A DNA stretch of 64,000 nt, taken from the NCBI GenBank assembly GCA_007922225.1, contig ML679970.1:37183460-37247459 (forward strand), read 5' to 3'. The position numbers and the translations under genes were made by a program. The notes under the pieces are model-generated. The model had not been told where the DNA came from and ran no database searches. It saw only the letters and a program-made list of their open reading frames with translations. This DNA comes from Emydura subglobosa. Lineage: Eukaryota > Chordata > Testudines > Chelidae. Shown here in pieces: positions 58,701-64,000 of this stretch (position 1 is its first letter; every line of letters starts with the position of its first letter).

Positions 58701-61274
58701 GAATCCTTTTCTTCATCAAGTGGGCTGGGCAACTCAACAAGGATATGACCTCCAACCTCCAGCAGGTACAAAGTAACATTTTAAATTTATTGTCAGTAGA
58801 GCTGGTGATCATGAGCTTATGAATGGAGTTTCCTTTTCTGTACTCTAAATCTGGGTTCCATATCCATGCAGGTGCACACCACGAGACTAACGTACATTCT
58901 ATTTCAGTAAAGCATGAATGAATGTTTCAGTAAACAGTATGACATAGGTTACACCCCCTTGTTCTTATGTTCCTAACTGCTTTTGCCTGTCCCCGCCTTA
59001 GCCTGCTGGTAGAAGGCATTGAATGTGGGGGAAGGATAGTCTCTTGACATTTATTTTAGTGGCCGTGGGTTCTAGTTGGAGGAAAATAATCCTTGTAACA
59101 AGTTACACTAATGCAATGCTATATTTCGTCTCTCAAGAGGCTGTATGGAATCCCAGGGCTCTGCACAAAGGTCCCCATTTCTTGCTCCGTAACAGCACGC
59201 TGCTATTAGCTATTACAGCACGCTGCTATTAGCTATTACAGCACGCTGCTAGAAATTTCCCAGTCCACTGCCACGCCCGCATGAGCTCCATCTGAAGTGG
59301 GGGTACAACAGTGCATAGTAGGTTTCCTGGAAAGTTAGTACACCTTAAGGAAAAAGGGGCTGAACAATGCATGTAGTGTTCTGTGCAAGTGTCTGTCAAT
59401 GTGACTGGCTCTTCCTGAAATTCAGGGAAATGGAGATGGTGCCGNNNNNNNNNNNNNNNNNNNNNNNNNNNNNNNNNNNNNNNNNNNNNNNNNNNNNNNN
59501 NNNNNNNNNNNNNNNNNNNNNNNNNNNNNNNNNNNNNNNNNNNNNNNNNNNNNNNNNNNNNNNNNNNNNNNNNNNNNNNNNNNNNNNNNNNNNNNNNNNN
59601 NNNNNNNNNNNNNNNNNNNNNNNNNNNNNNNNNNNNNNNNNNNNNNNNNNNNNNNNNNNNNNNNNNNNNNNNNNNNNNNNNNNNNNNNNNNNNNNNNNNN
59701 NNNNNNNNNNNNNNNNNNNNNNNNNNNNNNNNNNNNNNNNNNNNNNNNNNNNNNNNNNNNNNNNNNNNNNNNNNNNNNNNNNNNNNNNNNNNNNNNNNNN
59801 NNNNNNNNNNNNNNNNNNNNNNNNNNNNNNNNNNNNNNNNNNNNAAAGCTTATGGCCACAGAAATTTGTTAGTCTTTAAGGTGCTACAGGACTCTCGTTG
59901 TTTTTGCTGTATACAGACTAACATAACTATCCCTTTGGAACTTGTGTTCCTGGAAGTTACATTTTGTGTGTGCTGTAGCTTGCTTTACAATTGTTGGGAG
60001 TGACCAATCACAATGCTGTTTTGAAAGCATATCCTTCCTCTACTTAGGAAATTATCTCCTGAATCGCAGTAGCCCTTGTTTTTGGTCATTGACTCAAAAT
60101 GCAGACACACTTCTGGTATGAACTAAAAAGTGTTGCGCTTTTCTCTTAAACCCTTATCTAGAAAGGCAGATGAGAATTTACTTCAGAAACACCAGGTGCC
60201 TAGGCCGTGATGGGCCTCTACGTTAATTTCTAACTCTTAAGCAACGCACGTTCATTTATTAAAGCATGAGAAATCAGTTTTTTAGAAGTCACAATGGTTT
60301 TTTGCTAGCACTTAGAGGAATTTGACAAGTGACCATGTTTAGAGGCCCAACTCCATCTTCCACTGATGTCAATGAGTATTTCCCTTGTCAATAATTGGAT
60401 CAAGCCCCAAACCAAGAGGATTTGGAATCACGCTGAAAAGTTAATATTCTGTTTGTTTCACCTGCACCACTATATTGATGGAAAATGAACAAAATTCTGT
60501 GCCATCAATCTTTTTAAAGGTTGGAGTAGTGCAATTTTTAAACACTGGCATGGGGACTATCATCTTAATCTAATTTTGGGCTGCGTCCTCGATATTCTGT
60601 GAGAGAAGCCTTTGGCATCCACAGTGTCCAATTCCAGGAATCATTTAATAAATCTTAGTGGGAACCCACATTATCTCACACCATTGGAGGTTGTGGCAAT
60701 GTGCAATGGGGTATACCAAGGGAAATAGCCCCATGTAAGTGTTCTGTACTCTGCAATACTTCATTGCTTGCTGCCTGTTTAACCTGCAGCCATGAAAATA
60801 GAGGAAATGACCAGCAATACATCTCATTTCATTAGTAAACTCAGTACTGTAAATTGTTTCATTACACTGTAGCTGTGATCAGTATGACCATAGGTTCTCT
60901 ATCAAATTAAAGATGTTGAAGCATATAGTTTACAAAATGGAACTTGATTTTACGTAGTCCCTCTTCATACACAAAGTATCCTAAAGCTATACTGTAGTTC
61001 AGTAAAGTTGAGTTCTTAGCCGGAGCTCTGAGGTAAAGCAATATGGTTTCTTAATGGATGCTCTTCTGAGCACATAATGGGTCAAAAAATAAAACTAATT
61101 TAGCATCACCCCCTTCATTTTCTGGGGGGAGATGAGAACTCTGCTCATTCACTGTGCTACCGTTTTTTTGCTGAAGCTATCAGGTCCCTGAAAAGCGAGG
61201 CAGAATGGCAGGACATCCTTACAAAGCTGAAGGAGGAAGAAGAAAGGACCTCAGTTCCCACTGATCTCTTTAAG
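28675..61274 (+). CDS. SFMBT1: SFMBT1, 5' six coding exons (partial gene)
   Basis: Joined coding exons are 28675-28702, 39076-39170, 55781-56021, 57303-57391, 58519-58765 and 61177-61274. They total 798 nt, 266 codons with no internal stop, and every junction has GT/AG borders with compatible phases (1,0,1,0,1,0). SFMBT1 is a nuclear Polycomb-related repressor that binds histone tails and chromatin partners through four MBT repeats and has a C-terminal SAM domain. Here the N-terminal acidic segment, MBT repeat 1 (about residues 20-120) and MBT repeat 2 (about 128-232) are present. Repeats 3-4 and SAM lie beyond the right edge. SFMBT1 rather than SFMBT2 is chosen from remembered family differences such as [13 protein letters not shown] and QGYDLQPP. 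Introns are about 10.4, 16.6, 1.3, 1.1 and 2.4 kb. There is no sign of pseudogenisation. Confidence 0.93.
29384..29640. mobile_element. Harbinger-like MITE (family B)
   Basis: Left end GGGCTGTGTCCACATTATGA and right end ATGCAAACCAGGCCTTAA are diverged inverted repeats. The interior shares GATTGATGGAATACTGCTG and CAACCTAGCC with the copy at 9386-9655. Confidence 0.65.
29640..29762 (+). repeat. L2/MIR-like 3' tail repeat
   Basis: Ordered motifs TACTTTGGGGCCAGGACTAT, TTGTACATTATCTGGCACAA, ACTGGGGCTTCTAAGAGC and GGTAATACAATAAG match the repeat at 48775-48890. Confidence 0.6.
30740..32930 (+). pseudogene. DIRS gag-like protein
   Basis: The region starts with a zinc-knuckle-like piece ([18 protein letters not shown], about 30808-30860), followed by a Pro/Ser-rich central part. 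It includes an uninterrupted 292-codon frame at 31530-32408, ending [20 protein letters not shown], then [18 protein letters not shown]. After a stop at 32406 the homology to the first copy's gag continues ([18 protein letters not shown]-like, [17 protein letters not shown]) to about 32930. Gag is assumed to package element RNA. A 308-codon ORF on the opposite strand (31502-32428) is a shadow. The long open frame could be mistaken for a host gene. Confidence 0.7.
33330..33670 (+). pseudogene. DIRS reverse transcriptase, N-terminal remnant
   Basis: Frames with [14 protein letters not shown] and [12 protein letters not shown] text (33498-33585) match the start of the RT in the first copy (1180-1275). 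The fragment is cut off at 33665 before the YLDD motif, with stops near 33410. Confidence 0.7.
36150..36740 (+). repeat. Possible unclassified repeat with AATAAA near 36485
   Basis: A block of different composition containing GATTAATAAATAATGC and a Pro/Gly-like stretch. It resembles LTR-type interspersed sequence, but I cannot name it and saw no terminal repeats. Confidence 0.25.
37471..37685. repeat. Palindrome of two inverted Penelope-type 3' ends
   Basis: 37495-37560 (GACAAGGTAGGTGAGGTAAT, then TTTTATTGGACCAACTTCTG) is the reverse complement of 37625-37675 (CAGAAGTTGGTCCAGTAAAA, then TTACCTCACCCACCTTGTC) with few mismatches. The centre (37575-37615) is asymmetric. Each arm matches, from memory, the 3' end of a reptilian Penelope-like element in which a CTGAAGA...GAAA hammerhead core precedes CACCAACAGAAGTTGGTCC. 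The minus-strand arm keeps CTGAAGA at 37595-37589 but has lost the GAAA box; the plus arm keeps GAAA near 37615 but has lost CTGAAGA. Confidence 0.6.
39076..39170 (+). CDS. SFMBT1: SFMBT1 coding exon 2, N-terminal acidic segment
   Basis: The acceptor is TTCTAG (AG at 39074-39075) and the donor is GT at 39171 (GTAAAA). The first two bases AT complete a split Asp codon; then 31 codons read [20 protein letters not shown] followed by [11 protein letters not shown]. This is the conserved stretch leading into MBT repeat 1, with the FNW-EYL-ETG core typical of SFMBT proteins (residues about 11-41). The exon ends in phase 0 and joins exactly to VDT at 55781. The intron immediately downstream carries unusual poly-C and poly-G runs. 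Confidence 0.93.
39240..39382. repeat. Poly-C and G8/C17 tracts beside the exon 2 donor
   Basis: C7-TT-C13 at 39240-39261 and G8-TGG-C17 at 39353-39380. They lie 70-210 bases downstream of the donor at 39171. The second can fold into a G-C hairpin. Confidence 0.85.
39516..39567. repeat. 26-bp tandem repeat, two exact copies
   Basis: The unit TCCCTTTTGTTTTTGTTTTG followed by TCCCAG occurs at 39516-39541 and again at 39542-39567. Confidence 0.9.
40265..40365 (+). repeat. MIR-type SINE fragment
   Basis: TTTCCTCACCTATAAAATAA, then ATATTTACCTGCCT and AAGATTGTTGAGACT follow the MIR 3'-half order. Confidence 0.55.
41428..41673 (+). mobile_element. Harbinger-like MITE (family A) with TAA duplication
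   Basis: Ends GGGTACATCTTCACT and AGTGTAGACCAGGCC form an imperfect inverted pair. They are flanked by TAA on both sides (41425-41427 and 41674-41676), as expected for PIF/Harbinger 3-bp target duplications. 246 bp. Interior GTCAACGGGAGTTAC and AACTCCCATCGACTG are themselves inverted. Confidence 0.8.
44457..45220. mobile_element. hAT-type element with exact TSD, carrying a nested MITE
   Basis: Right end GTATCCACGCAGGGCTCTA. Left end TACAAATCCCTGGATATT looks like the same terminus missing eight bases (GAGCCCTG). It is flanked by an exact 8-bp duplication AATATATT (44449-44456 and 45221-45228). The interior has GGATATCC-rich ends and a GC-rich middle, as in the copy at 24243. A 295-bp MITE is inserted at 44598. 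Confidence 0.85.
44598..44892 (-). mobile_element. Harbinger-like MITE (family A) nested in hAT
   Basis: Ends GACCCTGTCTACACT and AGTGTAGCAGTAGCC are imperfect inverted repeats, flanked by TGA on both sides (44595-44597 and 44893-44895), fitting a TNA target duplication. Interior GGGAGTTACGCAAGCTACGC and GCGTAACTCCCGTTGAC form an inner inverted repeat. Confidence 0.85.
45300..47115 (+). pseudogene. CR1/L2-like LINE fragment split by a hAT insertion
   Basis: 45300-45954 contains a decayed reverse transcriptase/C-terminal region (nucleotide motifs GTTCCACAGGGATCTGTTCT and GCCCAATGCTATTCAATACC, then a segment like AATGCTCTCCTTGGATGTAT). It is interrupted at 45955 by a hAT element. The 3' end resumes at 46910-47115 with the typical LINE tail GGAGGTCAAACTTAGATGAT, CATTCTGGGTCCCTTCTAGC and CAGTGTATGAATCCATAAA. 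Heavy decay; no open frame. Confidence 0.75.
45955..46909. mobile_element. Non-autonomous hAT element, second copy, inside a LINE
   Basis: Left end CATAGTTTCTCAACC and right end GATTGAGGAAACCCTG are the same terminal repeats as at 11097, somewhat decayed. The flanking duplication is CTTTAATC / CTTTAAAC (45947-45954 and 46910-46917; 7 of 8). The GC-rich core, the GTGAAATTGACAACTA block and the ATTCCCCAGCATTGGCATGC block match the first copy. It also contains a (TC)12 run at 46546-46569. 955 bp versus 1,133 in the first copy, the difference lying in the repeat core. Confidence 0.88.
47270..48085. mobile_element. GC-rich candidate hAT-like element
   Basis: A Pro/Ser-coding-looking GC-rich block (47290-47880) ending in AT-rich DNA with GAGTGGCCACCAGCAAGAG, then TTGGTGGCTGC and TTGTTGAGAACTCT. 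The right end resembles a hAT terminus, and the left (TAGCATTTCTCAGATGTGG) is a weak complement. No target duplication was found, so the limits are uncertain. Confidence 0.35.
48775..48890 (+). repeat. L2/MIR-like 3' tail repeat
   Basis: Motifs AAGACAGAGACAATCTTTCT, TTGTAAAGCAACTAGTACAA, TGGGATAGTGGTCCTATG and GGTGCTACTACAATACAAA. Same family as 29640-29762. Confidence 0.6.
49518..49545. repeat. (TTTTG)n simple repeat
   Basis: A T run followed by about four TTTTG units just upstream of the LINE 5' end. Confidence 0.85.
49798..50937 (+). pseudogene. LINE ORF1 with SGNH-esterase-like domain
   Basis: A Cys-x-x-Cys piece ([14 protein letters not shown], about 49929-49970) and a Glu/Arg-rich coiled-coil segment (49990-50290) lead into an open frame to 50937. 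This has the blocks of an SGNH/GDSL esterase: [15 protein letters not shown] with the nucleophile Ser (about 50461-50503), [10 protein letters not shown] (about 50620-50650) and [11 protein letters not shown] (about 50879-50912) with the Asp-x-x-His pair. Esterase domains in ORF1 are known for CR1-type LINEs. The serine, Asn and Asp/His positions are all retained although the ORF upstream is shifted (TGA at about 49971 and others). Confidence 0.8.
51150..53850 (+). pseudogene. LINE ORF2: AP endonuclease and reverse transcriptase
   Basis: The endonuclease starts at [20 protein letters not shown] (about 51181-51240) and [13 protein letters not shown] (catalytic Glu region, about 51258-51296), with [12 protein letters not shown] at about 51559-51594. 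The reverse transcriptase follows: [13 protein letters not shown] (about 52194), [20 protein letters not shown] and DWRIANIF (52515-52600), [20 protein letters not shown] (about 52981-53040) and FADDTKLGG (about 53074-53100) with the catalytic Asp pair. The C-terminal part has [40 protein letters not shown] and [10 protein letters not shown] (53483-53790). At least six frameshifts or stops make it inactive. Confidence 0.87.
55781..56021 (+). CDS. SFMBT1: SFMBT1 coding exon 3, MBT repeat 1
   Basis: The acceptor is TTTTTTCAG (AG at 55779-55780) and the donor is GT at 56022 (GTAACC). The exon holds 80 codons plus one base (residues 42-121). It encodes the core of MBT repeat 1: [11 protein letters not shown], then [33 protein letters not shown] and HPVGWCEQN. 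These are the hallmark MBT segments, including the FWCD and HPVGWC motifs that help form the repeat's methyl-lysine-binding fold. Similarity to mammalian SFMBT1 is very high along the whole exon, so the gene is under strong purifying selection (inference from sequence alone). Confidence 0.96.
56022..57302 (+). other. SFMBT1 intron 3
   Basis: 1,281 bases with GTAACC donor and TTTAG acceptor. No RNA gene or recognised repeat was seen inside it. Confidence 0.8.
57303..57391 (+). CDS. SFMBT1: SFMBT1 coding exon 4, start of MBT repeat 2
   Basis: The acceptor is TTGTTTAG (AG at 57301-57302) and the donor is GTGAGT at 57392. Two bases complete a Gly codon; then 29 codons read [20 protein letters not shown] and SAPANLLEG (residues 123-151). 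This is the segment linking MBT repeats 1 and 2, with the EEFLRQ and ANLLEG motifs of SFMBT proteins. It ends in phase 0 and joins [10 protein letters not shown] in the next exon. Confidence 0.94.
57392..58518 (+). other. SFMBT1 intron 4
   Basis: 1,127 bases with GTGAGT donor and TTGCAG acceptor. It contains a pyrimidine-rich stretch around 57640-57880; otherwise nothing recognised. Confidence 0.8.
58519..58765 (+). CDS. SFMBT1: SFMBT1 coding exon 5, MBT repeat 2
   Basis: The acceptor is GGCTTGCAG (AG at 58517-58518) and the donor is GT at 58766 (GTACAA). There are 82 codons plus one base (residues 152-233). Readable motifs are [60 protein letters not shown] and GYDLQPPA. This is MBT repeat 2 in full, with the IGGRLKLRY and VGW signatures. 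The open frame continues upstream of the acceptor into intron sequence, so a plain ORF call would give a false start at 58420. Confidence 0.95.
59192..59250. repeat. 23-bp tandem repeat, 2.6 exact copies
   Basis: Unit ACAGCACGCTGCTATTAGC followed by TATT at 59192-59214 and 59215-59237, with a partial third to 59250. It lies about 195 bases left of the assembly gap. Confidence 0.9.
59445..59844. other. Assembly gap, 400 N
   Basis: Unknown sequence. The apparent ORFs through the Ns are artefacts. The exact size of 400 may or may not be an estimate. Confidence 0.99.
59845..59940 (+). repeat. Penelope-type or similar interspersed repeat 3' end
   Basis: AAAGCTTATGGCCACAGAAA, TTTGTTAGTCTTTAAGGTGC, TACAGGACTCTCGTTG and ATACAGACTAACATAAC form a widespread reptilian repeat end. 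In the family consensus I recall, a CTGATGA...GAAA hammerhead-type core stands just before this, which here would fall inside the gap. Confidence 0.5.
61177..61274 (+). CDS. SFMBT1: SFMBT1 coding exon 6, linker to MBT repeat 3
   Basis: The acceptor is TTTTTTTGCTGAAG (AG at 61175-61176) and the donor is GTAAAA at 61275. The first two bases CT complete an Ala codon; then 32 codons begin [20 protein letters not shown] and end in DLFK (residues 235-266). It matches the SFMBT1 linker, with the conserved EAEWQ-IL core and an acidic Glu run. This exon is not visible as an ORF because of its length. The next exon (start of MBT repeat 3) was looked for up to 64000 and not found, so the gene continues past the window. 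Confidence 0.9.
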
Positions 61275-62445
61275 GTAAAATATCCAATGCACAGAATTTG
61301 ATGAAGCAAGGCTTCAGATAGTGTAGTGAGAACTGGTGTCTTTCTGTCCTAGCTCTCAGAATTAACCTAGGAGAGCAAGCCATTGGAGCAAGTTGAATGA
61401 GAACTTGCTGCTGTGAACTACAACGTATCGTGTCAGGGGTGCATTGAGTAGTGTTGCCATTTGATGCAGGTTCTGCTTTTCCCGTTCAAATGGCAGGAAA
61501 TTTGTGAACAAATGTAGGTCTCGTTTAGTGCTGAGGATTAGAAAAATATTTTAACTGACTTGTTTGGCCTCTGGCCACATTCTGCTGCAAGGTCAAGGCA
61601 CAATTTGAGAAGCTCCAGGGGGAAATCTCTTGGGGCCTGTCACAGGGTAGCCCACATGGAGCATCTCTCTGAGGCAGGCCATGGCAAAAGTGCGCCTGCC
61701 TCAGTCTCCCCGCTCAGGCAACCCAAAGACTCCACTCCAGTTTCTCTTTCTTCAAAAATGTCCTTCCTTCGGGCTAGTTTATTATCAAAATTATAGTGCA
61801 AATCAGTCCTTAACAAAAGTCCCAACATAGTCCCTTTATTACCTTTGTGCATATAGTCCTTAAAATCCTATGATGACACCCCCACATACCATATGCCAGC
61901 ATCTTCCACCACCCTTAGGCTCCTTGTCAGTCCTCTTTTATGCCTCTGTGCCAAGACAGCCACACCAGCCCTTCCAAATAGAATGCAACCCTGCTCTTCT
62001 CATCAGGAATCCCCCCACAGCCTCTGTCCTGGGAGATTATCTTTGCCAGGGAAGCATCCCTCACTCCCTGTGGTCCTCTCACTTACCCATACTTCCAGCT
62101 CTCCAGCCTTGGAGATGGCAGCAGGTAAGCTCCTCTGCTGTTCTCCTACCTTCAGCCCTCTCCAACCCTTGGTTCTGGCTGTCCAGCTTAAGGAGTCAGC
62201 ACATAACTCCCTCCACTGCCCTCTCACTTTCATCCCTCGCCAGCCCTATGGCTCTAGCTCTGTGGCTTGGAGACACCAGCCAGCAAATCGTGCTGCTCTC
62301 CTGCCTATAGCCTTCTTCCAGGGACCAACTACAGCTTCCTTCCAGGGCCTTCCACAATCCCTTGGTCTCTGGCAAATCTCACCTGCCTCTCTTGAGTGAC
62401 TCAGAGTCTCTTTCCCCTCTGATTCTCCTTGATTCTGTATAGTCC
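61275..62445 (+). other. SFMBT1 intron 6 (start), with C/T-rich possible repeat
   Basis: Begins at the GTAAAA donor. From about 61560 to 62440 the sequence is C/T-rich and ORF-like on both strands without protein similarity that I recognise. The composition differs from the flanking intron and may be an unclassified interspersed repeat, possibly an LTR-type fragment. A third DIRS element follows from about 62446. Confidence 0.4.
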
Positions 62446-64000
62446 CAGTTCTTTGAGTGCTGGTCCCTATGTGGATTCCATACATGAATGCGCATGTGTG
62501 CCTTGTGCCAGAGCAGGAAATGTTTGAGGTGGTATCAGTCAGCCCACGTGCACGTGGTCAAAGCACGATGTAATGTGTCCGAGGTAATATATGCTGCGTG
62601 GTCGACATCCCTCAGTTCCCTCTTACCATTACATGGCCAGAGTCGGAACCCTTTTTCCTCCTTGTTCTTTGAACTATGTAACACTTTTTTTGTCTGAATA
62701 AAACTGTTCTTATAACTTACTCTATATAGTTCTCTTTGTAGTTGATAGCTAACTATGAACTACTATTTTCCATTACTTTACCTTCCACGGGGTGTCCCAC
62801 CATTGCGGGGGACTGTGCTTGGACAAGCCAATTTAAAAAACTGTGCTTCATGCCCACACTCCTTCCCAGTGAGTGACGAGCATCACCATTGCCTTTATTG
62901 CCTCGGAGTAGCCCATGTTGTTGCCCGCTGCTGCATCTGCCGCTCCTTTCCACCGTAGACCTGTGAGGCTTGAGAGATTAGGCTTTGTAATCACTTCATG
63001 GCAATGTGCCCCTCCAGAGTGCCCAGCCTCCCCATAGGTGGCAGTCTTTCCAACTGCAGCGGAACCAGCGGTATCAGTGGCACAGACTAAGCCCCACCGT
63101 GCTGATAAGAAGCACAGCCATGAGCAATGGGGAGCCGCTTCTAAATGCAGTGTTACTTCGCCAAGGCATGCCGACTCAGGTGAGAAGTCACATGTTGATC
63201 TGGTGGCTCCCCCTCCCAAGAAGCCTAAGACTGAGCATAAGGGCAAGCATCACAAAGAAACAATTGGCAGTCTTCAGCTTCGGTTGCTAAACTACCCCCC
63301 TCGCTCTCAGCTCCGTCCACATTGCTGGGACCATCTGCTATGCCTCCCTGCTCATACCACTCCTCCCCCAGGTTCTCCGCAAGGTGGGGCAAGATCGAGC
63401 AGTCCTCATGCTCATAGCTCCATTTTGGCCTTGCCAATAACTGGTTTTCCACCTTCTTCACCTCTCCACTTGCCCTCCAATCTGCCTCCCCTCTCTCCTG
63501 AATCTTCTCACACAGCGCATGGTCAACTCCAACAGCCCAACGCAGCCCCTCTTCATTTCACAGTTTGGTATTTGGATGGGGCTCACAACTAGACAACATG
63601 TACCCCACACCGGTGTGCACAACATCCACTCACAGAGCAGACTCTTGGCTACCAGGGCATGCTACCAAGCCAAATGGAGATTCTGCACTATATGGACATC
63701 CCACCATCAACACCACCTGGACTCCGTTTCCATACCTATGGTCCTCGACTACCTTCTTCCTCTTTAACACTCAGGCCTTGCCCACTCCTCCATTTGAGTC
63801 CATCTAGCAGCACTCAGTGCCTTCCTCCCACCTATGGATGGTTTCTCTGTCTTTAGCTGCCCAACCACTGCTCAGTTCTTGCGTGGTCTCCTTAACACCT
63901 TCCCTTCTGTCTGAAAACCCACCCCTCCTTGGGACCTTAACCTCATCCTTTCAGACCATCTTTCAAGCACCTGACCACTTGTTCCCTCACCCACCTCGCT
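62446..64000 (+). mobile_element. DIRS-type retrotransposon, 5' part, runs off window
   Basis: Begins with the terminal motif CCAGTTCTTTGAGTGCTGGT, CCCTATGTGGATTCCATAC. This corresponds to the starts of the copy at 30364 and to the inverted end of the copy at 1-4130. A 5' leader and gag follow. Same orientation as SFMBT1, within its intron. Confidence 0.65.
62755..64000 (+). pseudogene. DIRS gag-like protein with CCHC knuckle
   Basis: The frame around 62870-62950 reads DEHHHCLYCLGVAHVVARCC, then ICRSF, containing an exact C-x2-C-x4-H-x4-C zinc-knuckle pattern (62890-62931). The 63038-63592 frame continues with a basic and Pro/Ser-rich part (PPPKKPKTEHKGKHHKE, about 63212-63262). The equivalent position in the copy at 30364 keeps only [13 protein letters not shown] stop after FPP at about 62958 and later shifts break it; the rest lies beyond the window. 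Confidence 0.6.

Larger units (their letters stand above)
58766..61176 (+). other. SFMBT1 intron 5
   Basis: About 2.4 kb including a 400-N gap. It holds a short 23-bp tandem repeat just left of the gap and a Penelope-type end just right of it. 59940-61170 shows no other feature. Confidence 0.8.

Noticed and set aside
59192..59250. 23-bp repeats as a CRISPR array
   Set aside because: The copies are directly adjacent with no spacers, in a vertebrate intron; it is a simple tandem duplication.
59367..59879. ORFs of 170 and 145 codons across the gap
   Set aside because: They are made of N bases.
1..64000. A phage-defence, toxin-antitoxin or other prokaryote-like system
   Set aside because: All genes are vertebrate or retroelement and transposon derived; no bacterial operon structure is present.

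Overview
The window is vertebrate nuclear DNA, most likely from a turtle. One host gene is split by long introns, and the rest is dominated by old mobile elements: CR1/L2-like LINEs, DIRS-type tyrosine-recombinase retrotransposons, hAT and PIF/Harbinger transposons with many short non-autonomous derivatives, Penelope-like retroelement ends and MIR-type SINEs. This mix, and the family sequences themselves, fit chelonian genomes; the species cannot be named from the window.

Host gene: the plus strand carries the 5' part of SFMBT1, the Polycomb-related four-MBT-repeat chromatin protein. Six coding exons are resolved: 28675-28702, 39076-39170, 55781-56021, 57303-57391, 58519-58765 and 61177-61274. 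They have GT/AG borders, join in phase, and give exactly 798 nt (266 codons). They cover the N-terminus, MBT repeat 1, MBT repeat 2 and the start of the linker to repeat 3. The start exon has only 28 coding bases. The gene runs off the right edge, and its promoter and first non-coding exon were not identified.

Layout: 1-4130 is the 3' part of a decayed DIRS element with its terminal inverted repeats. 4131-15920 is ordinary DNA with MITEs, MIRs, a Penelope-like endonuclease remnant, a 1.1-kb hAT element and a truncated CR1. About 15920-19520 is a PIF/Harbinger copy with a Myb/SANT-like gene and a convergent transposase. 19520-28545 is mostly plain DNA with two hAT elements and a MIR. Intron 1 (28703-39075) holds a second, truncated DIRS and a Penelope-type palindrome. 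Intron 2 (39171-55780) holds nested transposons (MITE in hAT, hAT in LINE) and a nearly complete CR1-type LINE with an esterase-like ORF1. Introns 3-5 are short; intron 5 contains a 400-base assembly gap (59445-59844). From about 62446 a third DIRS copy runs off the right edge.

No prokaryote-like system, CRISPR array, rRNA or tRNA gene was seen. The observations most worth following are the SFMBT1 start exon with its upstream ORFs, the Penelope palindrome with a degenerate hammerhead-ribozyme core, and insertions with readable target-site duplications that give a relative order of events.
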